A model generated the notes under the pieces. It was not told the DNA's origin, did no database searches, and saw only the letters and a list, made by a program, of their open reading frames with translations. The position numbers and the translations under genes were made by a program. From positions 549,999 through 558,345 of the forward strand of contig CP070839.1 of the NCBI GenBank assembly GCA_020341875.1: DNA of 8,347 bases, in the 5' to 3' direction. Numbering within the stretch: the stretch's first letter is position 1; every line of letters begins with the position of its first letter. Below are positions 1-7,217 of this stretch, one piece after another. The stretch comes from Candidatus Zixiibacteriota bacterium. Lineage in GTDB: Bacteria > Zixibacteria > MSB-5A5 > SM1-73.

Positions 1-2321
1 AACCAAATCGGCTGCCAAAACGTGAAGGCCTTTGCAGCGGCAAAGACGTAATAGTAGTACCACCTGTTCCATAGCGGGTTTGAGAAGCAGCTAATATTGG
101 CGTCGAACCAGGTTCTGCCGTCGACAGCTCTTGCTCGATAGGTTAAGTTATCTTCGTCAGCACACCAGAGGCTCCAGATCCCGGCGGCAGACATTGACCC
201 CCATGATCCACCCCCAGGTTGATAGGTAAAGCCGCCGTCAGTGTTTTGACAACGAAGGAGGAAGAAGTCTCCCAGTTTTGCCACCCTGTCAGCCGGAAAC
301 GAATAATCGGGCACAGGGTCCAGCGCCGGCATTAAATCGTGGATACACCTCAGGGCCCAAACGGCAAACTGGGTATTAGAAAGATCTGCCCATCGTTGAA
401 GAGCCCCGCCGGGATCTCCCGGGTATCCCCACCCCCCGTAAAAGGTGTTGGCGGGCTGATAATCGTTGGGATCTAAAGGATCGAAGCCAGCTCGCGCAGC
501 CAGCTCGATGCATTGCGTGTTGAGTAGATACTGTCTTGCTCCCTGTATGGCACTCAGTATCCTATCGCGCATGCCGGGAGGCCAAAGGGCAGGATCAAGA
601 GGACCAGCCTCCAACGCGGCGATCAGTCCGGTGGCAGCAAGCGAGGTCTCATACACCTTCGCTGTTGCACGGCCACCTATCACCACTTCGCTCTCAATAG
701 CACCATCCGTGCCAGCCTCAGCCCTATAAAGGAGATACTCCAGTCCGTCCAGTACATCCGCATCGGCCAGGACATCTCCGGTATTGTTGAGGATAGCCAA
801 CACGGCCATACCGGTCATTGCCACGCAGGGCGTGCCTGTTCCGTTTGCCCAAGCCCAAGACCGACCCTGGCCGGGGCCTCCGGTGGCGTTTTGCACCGTG
901 CGCAGCCACGCTATTCCATCCAGGATGGCCTGAGTTGCGTCGCAGCTTACGGTCCCCTCACAACAGCCAATCCATGCCGTGTTGCCCTGGCCAGCCGGCG
1001 TTTCGGCGAATTGGGGATTCTCGCCCCGGCTGTCGTTAGCTACTGCGTAGTCGTGCGCCTCTCTGAGAGATACTATCCCATTGGAATTTGCATCCGCATT
1101 AACCGCGGCGCCATCTTGGCAAATCTGAGCCGGGGTATCCCCTACCGGTTCAGCCCAACGAACGGCACTGGTAAAGTGATAGACGTACTCGTCAAAATCC
1201 CCTTCCGTATCGCAGGCCCATGATAGTTCGTCACCCCTGCAGGCTGCGCCAATCACGACTCTGGTTGCCGAGGTTAAGAGATCGTCAATGCATCCGCCAC
1301 TGAAGCACTGCTCAAGGACGTAGGTTGCACAGTCGGGGTTCCGACCGATCACCAGATTGGTCAACTCCACGTCGGTCAATTCATCCTCAGGGTCGAGGAT
1401 GCCGTCCCCGTCCGTGTCCCATAATATGATGCGCGAGTCGCCGAATTGTGCGCCGTCGGCTCCGGGACCGGTGTCTCCGTGATCGGTCACGAAAACGTGA
1501 AGATGGTCCAATCCAGCCGGCAAGGCATTGAACGTGGCAATTACCGTGGCTTCCCTGGCATCTCCGTCTACGTCGAGGGTCCCATTGCAGTCGAGATCAG
1601 CGGCCGTGCCATCAGCATATAGAACATCGATTTGATCGTCCGGATATCCGTATTTCCTCAGCGTAACGTAGTAGTTGCGGAGGTCGTTTAGGTATCTTGT
1701 GTGATTGTTCCAAGCATTGAAGCCGCCGCTGAGCAGTACTGCATGGCGGGAGGGAGGCTGCCTCCCTAATAGCCCAAACATCCCCTCTAATTCCTCCATC
1801 TCCCCACCTTCCTTCTTCTCTTGCTCGGGCTGCTGCTCGATGCTCTCCTCTATTTCCTCCAACTCCAGGCGTCGCTCAATGATCTCACCCTCCGGAGAGA
1901 TTGATTCCTCCCATATTGTTGGCGGAGTGGTCGCCTGCAGCACACTGTGTTTCCTGGCCTCGAAGTCCACGAAGACGTAACGACAGGGATGCGTCCAGTT
2001 GGCCATCCGGTAGTCATCGATGAAGAAAAACCAGCCTTTCCCAAAAGGCATGACAAAGGTCTCTACATCCGCCTTCCAGCCTCTAGCAACTGTCCCCTCA
2101 GTAACGGGGCTCTTCACCATGTAGATGGCCTTGCCCGAAAGATCTCCTGATAGAATATCATCGATGACCAACCTTTTTGCCTCTTCCATTGCCTGGACGA
2201 TGTCCTCGTCGGGCAGTGGGCCGTTCGAAGGATTGCTCGTGGCCAGACTGCCGACCTGGCCCTGCAAAAGTAGCACCAATCCCAGTACCAGAAGGGCCAA
2301 GCTAAGTTTTCGAACTAGCAT
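1..2321 (-). CDS. Secreted C13 (legumain-like) cysteine peptidase fused to a prenyltransferase-type alpha/alpha toroid, 3' end cut off
   Basis: The frame is open from ATG 2321 to the left edge (773 residues, no stop), so the C-terminus is missing. Residues 1-27 form a signal peptide ending S-L-A. Residues 30-135 are a possible prodomain (WFFFIDDYRMANWTHPC at 97-113), followed by a Glu-rich linker (about 137-181). The peptidase domain (about 193-455) carries HVFVTDHGD with His281 and YVLEQCFSGG with Cys339, then RVVIGAA and the DEYVYHFTSA stretch: the clan CD catalytic pair in C13-family context. Acidic EF-hand-like loops lie at 242-254, 302-313 and 410-421. Residues 462-770 show toroid repeats (QNATGG 477-482; DLSNTQFAVWAL 646-657; CQNTDGGF 691-698). 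No DxDD cyclase motif is visible, so a binding or structural role is more likely than terpene cyclisation. It probably cleaves after a specific side chain outside the cytoplasm; the substrate is unknown. Fold calls are firm, activity is inferred. Confidence 0.92.
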   Translation of the reverse strand, partial: MLVRKLSLALLVLGLVLLLQGQVGSLATSNPSNGPLPDEDIVQAMEEAKRLVIDDILSGDLSGKAIYMVKSPVTEGTVARGWKADVETFVMPFGKGWFFFIDDYRMANWTHPCRYVFVDFEARKHSVLQATTPPTIWEESISPEGEIIERRLELEEIEESIEQQPEQEKKEGGEMEELEGMFGLLGRQPPSRHAVLLSGGFNAWNNHTRYLNDLRNYYVTLRKYGYPDDQIDVLYADGTAADLDCNGTLDVDGDAREATVIATFNALPAGLDHLHVFVTDHGDTGPGADGAQFGDSRIILWDTDGDGILDPEDELTDVELTNLVIGRNPDCATYVLEQCFSGGCIDDLLTSATRVVIGAACRGDELSWACDTEGDFDEYVYHFTSAVRWAEPVGDTPAQICQDGAAVNADANSNGIVSLREAHDYAVANDSRGENPQFAETPAGQGNTAWIGCCEGTVSCDATQAILDGIAWLRTVQNATGGPGQGRSWAWANGTGTPCVAMTGMAVLAILNNTGDVLADADVLDGLEYLLYRAEAGTDGAIESEVVIGGRATAKVYETSLAATGLIAALEAGPLDPALWPPGMRDRILSAIQGARQYLLNTQCIELAARAGFDPLDPNDYQPANTFYGGWGYPGDPGGALQRWADLSNTQFAVWALRCIHDLMPALDPVPDYSFPADRVAKLGDFFLLRCQNTDGGFTYQPGGGSWGSMSAAGIWSLWCADEDNLTYRARAVDGRTWFDANISCFSNPLWNRWYYYYVFAAAKAFTFWQPIW

Positions 2322-2329
2322 TGTAATCA

Positions 2330-2336
2330 CTCCCTT
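2330..2336 (-). promoter_or_regulatory. Shine-Dalgarno site of the C13/toroid gene
   Basis: Read on the minus strand this is AAGGGAG, 8 nt before ATG 2321. Together with the signal peptide that begins at this ATG it fixes the start. An in-frame TAG at 2337-2339 limits any upstream extension to five codons. Confidence 0.7.
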
Positions 2337-2495
2337 CTAAGGTGGTTTCACGTTGATCCCCTCGCTCAGCAGTCTCCTTGTGCCTCGATTCTTCCATAAG
2401 CCTCCCGCCTTGATCAGGTTATAGGGTTCCACATAAGACCATCCGGGCCAACGCAGATAATAAACCTGAACCGTCTGCGAAGTCCTTTTGGTCAT
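2337..2495 (-). CDS. Possible small protein of 52 residues just upstream of the peptidase gene
   Basis: This ORF runs from ATG 2495 to TAG 2337-2339. The predicted protein is basic and aromatic-rich (VYYLRWPGWSYVEPYN at 11-26) and resembles no family I know. It has no signal peptide. Its stop touches the Shine-Dalgarno site of the peptidase gene, and both lie in the same frame, separated by one TAG and five codons. Against it being a gene: GGAG lies directly against the ATG, too close to serve as a ribosome site, and 52 codons can be open by chance. It may be translated by coupling from a 20-codon TTG ORF (2492-2554) that overlaps it by ATGA and follows AGGAGGT at 2566-2572. It could also be a remnant of a longer gene. 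Confidence is low. Confidence 0.22.
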   Translation of the reverse strand: MTKRTSQTVQVYYLRWPGWSYVEPYNLIKAGGLWKNRGTRRLLSEGINVKPP

Positions 2496-2614
2496 CTCCG
2501 GTTTGGCCTTGAGAATTCCAAGGTTTGAGTTGAGTCAAAATGAATCGTTGCCAACTCCGTTTAGCACCTCCTCGCTTGCGTTAACTGCAAACCTCTCGCC
2601 ACCTACTGGTGTTC

Positions 2615-2640
2615 CCCGTACGGGCAGGTACCCGTCCGGG
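2615..2640. repeat. GC-rich inverted repeat in the leader of the peptidase gene
   Basis: The plus strand reads CCCGTACGGG, then CAGGTA, then CCCGTCCGGG. The arms pair at 9 of 10 positions across a 6-nt loop, and the first arm is itself a perfect palindrome. No T-run follows on either strand, so it is not an intrinsic terminator. It could be an RNA hairpin or a protein-binding site; no role can be assigned. Confidence 0.5.
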
Positions 2641-3108
2641 CGGCCGTGCATGTGTGGCAGGCTTCACCAAAAGGAAGATATCCCGCTTTGTTCAACTCTT
2701 GGTCGACAAGACCCAACAACTTCCAAAGACTTTCTCCCATAAGTGCTTTTTTTTGAACCGAATCCTAATTCCGTCAATCCCCCCTTTTCCATGCCATAAG
2801 ATTCCAAGCCATTCTCACGACTCTCGCTGAGACTGTGAACTCCGCTGTTGAACCGGTGGCGGCCGTTCATCCATCCTTGCTCTAAACCGCAACGATCAGA
2901 TCGGCGCCCCCCAGCCGAAACGGAATCGACAGTCATAGAATGATTTCGTCTTCTCCGCAGCCACAGAGACTCCTTGCCTCGCCTGCTCTGCAGACAGACG
3001 AAGAGAAACGAGCAGTATTCACCTGCTATTGGAACTCCACTTGTGTTAGCTGATCTGCCTCAGAAGGAGGTAATAACAGCCCCACCTTCCATTGGGCTTT
3101 ACTTGAAC

Positions 3109-3137
3109 ATTATAGCCTAGACCCCGGCCCATGTCAA
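3109..3137 (-). promoter_or_regulatory. Exact-consensus sigma-70 promoter facing the C13/toroid gene
   Basis: On the minus strand the -35 box is TTGACA (3137-3132), the spacer is 17 nt (3131-3115) and the -10 box is TATAAT (3114-3109), matching the housekeeping consensus at all 12 positions with the ideal spacing. Directly upstream (about 3138-3175) the minus strand is A/T-rich with a run of six A, like an UP element. Transcription should begin near 3102. The nearest firmly coding start downstream is 2321, so the leader would be about 780 nt. Confidence 0.85.
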
Positions 3138-3443
3138 GCCTTTTTTATCGTATTATGGTTACTTTATTTACGTCACTAGGGCCTGTACCCTACTAGTATC
3201 AGGTCCATGGGTTGGCGTGTCCATGGAGCTTGTTATGTGCCACCAAGTTAACGCATGGCCCGGAGCACACGTAGGGACTGAGTAGGGGGCAACGCCCTAC
3301 ATGCTTCTCGCCGAGCCGCCGAGAGAATATCACCTATTGAGACGCCGCTAAGGGGGAATTTTCAGGCCCGTTCGATTTTCTCGGAGATTAGAGGATTTGG
3401 GTTAGACTGCGTGTTGAGCCGCTCGAGGCAAAAAACCCAGATG
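3138..3443. other. Non-coding spacer with several inverted repeats
   Basis: No convincing ORF or RNA gene is seen. Hairpin-capable repeats are: 3179-3185 with 3200-3206 (7 pairs, one G-T); 3204-3210 with 3221-3227 (TCCATGG/CCATGGA, 10-nt loop); 3282-3287 with 3295-3300 (GTAGGG/CCCTAC, 7-nt loop); and 3305-3309 with 3323-3327 (TTCTC/GAGAA). The first two share bases 3204-3206 and so exclude each other. The right end holds the upstream side of the VWA gene's terminator. Confidence 0.4.
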
Positions 3444-3477
3444 AAAAAAAGTCCCCCCGCGAAATGCGGAGGGACTT
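3444..3477 (-). terminator. Intrinsic terminator of the VWA gene
   Basis: On the minus strand AAGTCCCTCCGC (3477-3466) pairs with GCGGGGGGACTT (3460-3449) across a 5-nt loop, giving 12 pairs with one T-G wobble. A T-run (3450-3444) follows. It lies about 30 nt past the TAG stop at 3506-3508. Confidence 0.93.
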
Positions 3478-3505
3478 CGTTTGAGGCAAACTTGACAGAG
3501 AACTC

Positions 3506-6500
3506 CTATTTCATCAAGACCATCTTCATGGTCTGGGCGAACTCCCTGGTCTTCAGGCGGTAGAGGTAAACGCCGCTAGCAACTGGATTGCCGGCTTCGT
3601 CTCTGCCGTTCCAATGAACGGTGTAGCTGCCGGCCTCCATCTCTCTGCTGATCAAGGTAGCAACCGTCTTCCCGGTCACGTTGTAGACGGTCAAGGAGGC
3701 GTGGGTTCTCACAGGCAGACGGAACGATATCTGGGTGATCGGGTTGAAGGGATTGGGTTGGTTCTGGAACAGGGCAAAGTTATTGGGAGTATTGGGATTA
3801 TCGGTCGGATCTTCCACATCGGTCGCCTCCTGAACCTCCAGGAAGACTGTGACATCATGCTCGACTGAACCACCTATCTCTTTCCCGGTTATGGTCAGAA
3901 TATACGTGCACAAGGGTGTTGCAACGGTCGTATGCACGTTCAGCATGGTCCAATCGGTCGGAGTCAACACGACTTCGTCGAAATCGGCACTGTTGGGCGG
4001 ATTCGGAAGTCCGGAGACATACAATGAACAGGGGCTGTTGAATCCAAATAGGGAATGCATCTCTACGATGAACTGCGCAGTCTTTCCTGCAGACACATAT
4101 TGACTGACCGGAATGACCCAGAAGTAGAAGTCCGGAGGAGGGTCATCAGAGATGGTTACCCGGAACCCGCAGGTATCTGCCAGCCCGCACGGATCGACTC
4201 CCACCAGCCGGATATAGAAACTACCGGTGTCACAACAGGTGGTCTGCCATTCCAGATGGTTGTCCACCAGGTAGGGATTGGTGCAGGGACATGGATCGAT
4301 ATCCAGGATAGAGACCAGAACCTGATCTGCGTCCGGGTCGTATGTCCGGTAATCTGTGCTGACGAAAAGATCGCCGGCGAAGACTCCTGCGTCTTCCGGA
4401 CAGAACAGCTGAGGGGGACGGTTGTAAACCGTCACCTCAAAGCAGCAGGTGTCCAGATCCTGCTCACTGCCGGGTACCGGAGCCTGCAGGCATATGCTGA
4501 ACACCTTGCCGGTGTCAAGACCGTCGGTCTGCCATTGCACTTTGTATCCCACTACGGCCGGCATATTGGTAGGCGGCGGATCCACGCTGGCTACGCTCAC
4601 CAGCGACGGGTCGGCTCCCGGGCCGCTGAGGGTAAACGGTGTGCTGACGAAAAGCACAGGCGCGTGAGCGCTGTCGTCCTCCGGGCACTCGAAAACTCCG
4701 GTGGGCTTATCCACGGTCACCAGGAACTGGCAGGTATCCGCAAGTCCACAGGGGTCCGTTGCTACCAGGCGAATGGTGAAATCCTGCAGCTGCTCGGCCA
4801 CGGTGGTTACCCATTCCACGTGACTGCCCACTATCTCCGGATCATTGGTGGCGGAAGGGTCGATGTCCAGAAACACAACCGGAGCAGGGTCCCCATCCGG
4901 ATCAGTGACCGAGAAGTCGGTGCTGACCAGGGTGTCTTTCGCCGGGACGACGGCATCATCAGGGCAGGTGAGCTCGGGGGGATGGTTGTAAACATTCACC
5001 GTAAACTCGCAGGTATCCTTAAACCCGCATGGACCGGTGGCCACCAGGCGAATGGTGTAATCTCCGTCCTCCTGGCAGGTTGTGACCCACTCCACATGAT
5101 CTTCTTCTATGGTCGGATCGTTGGTTGCAGAGGGGTTGATGTCCAGGAAGGTCACCGGGGCATCGTCCGGATCAGTGACCGAAAAGTCAGTGCTCACAAA
5201 TTTATCTCCGGCGTGGACGCTTCTGTTATCCGGGCAGATGAGTTCGGGGGCCCGGTCATACACTCCAACATCGAAGTAGCAGGTGTCCTTGGCCCCGCAA
5301 CTATCCGTGGCCTCCAGACAGATGGTAAACAGTCTCCCAGCATCGTCGCAATGAGTCTGCCACTCCACGTGACTCGGCACCAAAACGGGCTGATTTACGG
5401 GAGTCGGATCTACTCCGCACAAGGCTACCTCCACCGGCACAGACTTTGGGTCGGAGACGGAGTAGTCGCCGCTGACAAAAAGTCCTCCGGCATGAATCGA
5501 ATCGTCCTCGGGACAGCCGATCTCCGGAGGTAGATTGTAGACCGTCACCACAAAGTCGCAGGTATCGGCTGCGCCGTATGGATCGGTGGCTATCAGGGTG
5601 ATGGTGAAGTCCGGCCCAGTGGTCAGATCGCTGTAAGCGGTCTGCCACTCCACGTGGTCGTTCACCAAAGTGGGAGCATTGACCGGACTCGGAGAGATGG
5701 AATGTATCACCACCACTACCGTGGCGGGGTCGTCATCCGGGTCAGTGACCAAATAATCCGTGCTGGTGAAGGGGTCACCCGCGTTGATGCTGTCGTCCTC
5801 CGGGCAGGTTATGACCGGGGGCTGGTTGGGACAGATCTCTATCTGGTAAGGCGAAGTCTGCGGATTCTCTGACGGATCCGAGACGGCCAGTTCCCCATCC
5901 GAAGCGGTCAAGTAGTAATCAACCCCCGGGGTCAGCTTTGGCAGCGCTGCCCCAGGGATGGTTCCCCGATACAGATTGCCGCCCATATGGGCCATGGGCA
6001 CCTGGGTATATGGATCACCGCTCCCGGTTATTCTCCAGAACAGGAATACCTCCTGCACCGGGGGTGGGCAGGTATCAATGACCGTGGCCTCGATAATCAG
6101 ATCCTGATCAGGAGGCTGGCAGGTTTCACTCAGCCGTATGGTTTCGAGCGTTCGTGCTATGATAGGGGGGCCGTTCTCCTTATAGTATGCGGTGTCGCAG
6201 GGCTCGCACGCCTCTCCACCCTCGCATACTACCACCTGGTGAGTGGTGCAGTCTTTCGTGGTGTCGGGACTGGTGTAGGTAAACAGGTAGCGACAGCAGA
6301 GCCGCCCTTGTATCTCGGCATAGATGCTGTCCAACTCCTCTGTGGTGGGAATGTAGAAATAGCTCCCGCCGGTATTTTCGGCCAGGCAGATTAGGGGATA
6401 GGCCCAAGAGTCCCTGCTAACCCCTATGGTGTAAATGGGAAATCCACAATCGTCCGCCATAGAGCTTACCAGGGCACAGTCATTATCGACGCTATCGGGG

Positions 6501-7201
6501 TCGTACGGTCCGTCCGGGGGCGGCCAGCAGGCTTGACTGTTGTTCTCGATGCCATCGGTGTAGCCGATCACGGCCCTGACGTTTTCCTCCGGGCAGGTCA
6601 GATCCACTCCCACCCAGAAACCATCAAACATGGCGGTCCTGCCGCTCGAACTCAACGAATTGATCGCGGTGAGCAGGATGGTGGTGTCGCTGGTAAATGT
6701 CTGCACTGTATCCACACAACTCGCGTAAGCCACTATGGCCACCCTGTCTTCAGGATTCTTTCTGCGTACAAAGGCCCTGGCTGCTTCTTTTGCCTTCTCA
6801 AGGGGCTTACCCACCATGCTTCCGCTAACGTCCATCACCAGACAAACCGAGGTTGGACAGGGCGCCGTATCCAGAGAGGCAAGCTCGAAGCCGACTCTCT
6901 GCCCATCCTGGTACACACAGAAGTCCTCCGGCTCCAGCCCGCAGAGATGCACCCCGAAGGAATCCGCCACCTCCGCGTACACATTGATGATGGGAAACGC
7001 CGAGGCGTCGATCTCTGTTATGGTCACCTCTGCAGTCCCGGTGGAGAAGTTGCGGGATGCCAGCTCTTGATTGACCCTGGACAGGTCTATTATATCTCCG
7101 TTTATCTCCACCATCTGGCTGTCTTCCGCCCCAGCCGTAATCAGGGCCACCAGGCAGCAGAGAGCCAAAGCGCCTGAAATGATGAGAACTCTGGTTTTCA
7201 C
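3506..7201 (-). CDS. Secreted von Willebrand factor A protein with six Ig-like repeats and a FlgD-like C-terminal sorting domain
   Basis: 1231 residues. The GTG start at 7201 is fixed by an in-frame TAA directly before it and a strong Shine-Dalgarno site. Residues 1-25 are a signal peptide ending A-G-A. The VWA domain (about 115-300) has a complete MIDAS: DVSGS at 124-128, Thr189 in GRTA, and Asp216 in YTDG, so metal-dependent ligand binding is expected. A Cys-rich hinge (302-335) and one Ig/FN3-like domain (346-457) follow. Six tandem Ig-like repeats of about 90 residues (461-1018) each open with CP(E/D)-type motifs and close with DTC-x-F or a close variant, suggesting disulfides. A further Ig-like domain (about 1024-1125) precedes the tail (1143-1231) with QNQPNPFNP and GVYLYRLKT, typical of FlgD-like / type A sorting domains. 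Likely a surface adhesin or matrix protein; partner unknown. It is probably a single-gene transcript, with its own promoter and terminator. Confidence 0.96.
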   Translation of the reverse strand: MKTRVLIISGALALCCLVALITAGAEDSQMVEINGDIIDLSRVNQELASRNFSTGTAEVTITEIDASAFPIINVYAEVADSFGVHLCGLEPEDFCVYQDGQRVGFELASLDTAPCPTSVCLVMDVSGSMVGKPLEKAKEAARAFVRRKNPEDRVAIVAYASCVDTVQTFTSDTTILLTAINSLSSSGRTAMFDGFWVGVDLTCPEENVRAVIGYTDGIENNSQACWPPPDGPYDPDSVDNDCALVSSMADDCGFPIYTIGVSRDSWAYPLICLAENTGGSYFYIPTTEELDSIYAEIQGRLCCRYLFTYTSPDTTKDCTTHQVVVCEGGEACEPCDTAYYKENGPPIIARTLETIRLSETCQPPDQDLIIEATVIDTCPPPVQEVFLFWRITGSGDPYTQVPMAHMGGNLYRGTIPGAALPKLTPGVDYYLTASDGELAVSDPSENPQTSPYQIEICPNQPPVITCPEDDSINAGDPFTSTDYLVTDPDDDPATVVVVIHSISPSPVNAPTLVNDHVEWQTAYSDLTTGPDFTITLIATDPYGAADTCDFVVTVYNLPPEIGCPEDDSIHAGGLFVSGDYSVSDPKSVPVEVALCGVDPTPVNQPVLVPSHVEWQTHCDDAGRLFTICLEATDSCGAKDTCYFDVGVYDRAPELICPDNRSVHAGDKFVSTDFSVTDPDDAPVTFLDINPSATNDPTIEEDHVEWVTTCQEDGDYTIRLVATGPCGFKDTCEFTVNVYNHPPELTCPDDAVVPAKDTLVSTDFSVTDPDGDPAPVVFLDIDPSATNDPEIVGSHVEWVTTVAEQLQDFTIRLVATDPCGLADTCQFLVTVDKPTGVFECPEDDSAHAPVLFVSTPFTLSGPGADPSLVSVASVDPPPTNMPAVVGYKVQWQTDGLDTGKVFSICLQAPVPGSEQDLDTCCFEVTVYNRPPQLFCPEDAGVFAGDLFVSTDYRTYDPDADQVLVSILDIDPCPCTNPYLVDNHLEWQTTCCDTGSFYIRLVGVDPCGLADTCGFRVTISDDPPPDFYFWVIPVSQYVSAGKTAQFIVEMHSLFGFNSPCSLYVSGLPNPPNSADFDEVVLTPTDWTMLNVHTTVATPLCTYILTITGKEIGGSVEHDVTVFLEVQEATDVEDPTDNPNTPNNFALFQNQPNPFNPITQISFRLPVRTHASLTVYNVTGKTVATLISREMEAGSYTVHWNGRDEAGNPVASGVYLYRLKTREFAQTMKMVLMK
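4148..5821 (-). repeat. Six tandem Ig-like repeat units within the VWA gene
   Basis: Units cover protein residues 461-556, 558-648, 651-739, 741-830, 832-927 and 929-1018. Shared marks are the opening Cys-Pro, AGD-x-F-x-STD-like strands, a V-E-W-x-T strand and a closing ADTC-like motif. Units 3 and 4 are nearly identical over their central part (STDFSVTDPD, then PSATNDP and HVEWVTT), which points to recent duplication or gene conversion. Unit 5 is the most divergent and has lost the A-G-D motif. Confidence 0.9.
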
Positions 7202-7208
7202 TTAGACG

Positions 7209-7217
7209 ACCTCCTCT
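7209..7217 (-). promoter_or_regulatory. Strong Shine-Dalgarno site of the VWA gene
   Basis: The minus strand reads AGAGGAGGT, with 7 nt to the GTG at 7201. With TAA immediately upstream in frame, it makes the GTG start secure despite being a minor start codon. Confidence 0.88.

Larger units (their letters stand above)
2322..3108 (-). other. Long presumed 5' leader of the C13/toroid gene (about 780 nt)
   Basis: This is the stretch between the consensus promoter at 3109-3137 and the peptidase start. I see no tRNA, no rRNA and no riboswitch class I can name, and no hairpin followed by a T-run on the minus strand that would end a short RNA. Apart from the small ORF at 2337-2495, the ORFs in it are short and lack ribosome sites. 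It holds the inverted repeat at 2615-2640, and a CCTCCTT stretch (3070-3064 read on minus) that is complementary to AGGAGGT at 2566-2572. Whether it is a true leader or includes a separate non-coding RNA cannot be settled by eye. Confidence 0.5.

Noticed and set aside
462..770. Reading the toroid half of the C13 protein (residues 462-770) as an active squalene-hopene cyclase
   Set aside because: The DxDD acid motif is absent from the visible part, and the protein is exported and joined to a peptidase, unlike membrane-bound triterpene cyclases.
2741..2757. Run of eight T on the plus strand as a possible terminator
   Set aside because: No GC-rich hairpin lies directly before it, and no plus-strand gene leads into it.
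2664..2936. A 90-codon minus-strand ORF inside the long leader
   Set aside because: No Shine-Dalgarno sequence precedes its ATG, the product is Gly/Ser/Arg/Glu-rich without hydrophobic periodicity or motif, and it ends far from any gene.
4055..5533. A 492-codon open frame on the plus strand, antisense to the Ig-like repeats of the VWA gene
   Set aside because: It is the mirror of a repetitive gene: the same codons recur in each unit, so a frame open opposite one unit is open opposite all. The product is low in recognisable motifs, has no ribosome site, and the minus-strand protein has clear domains and signal peptide.
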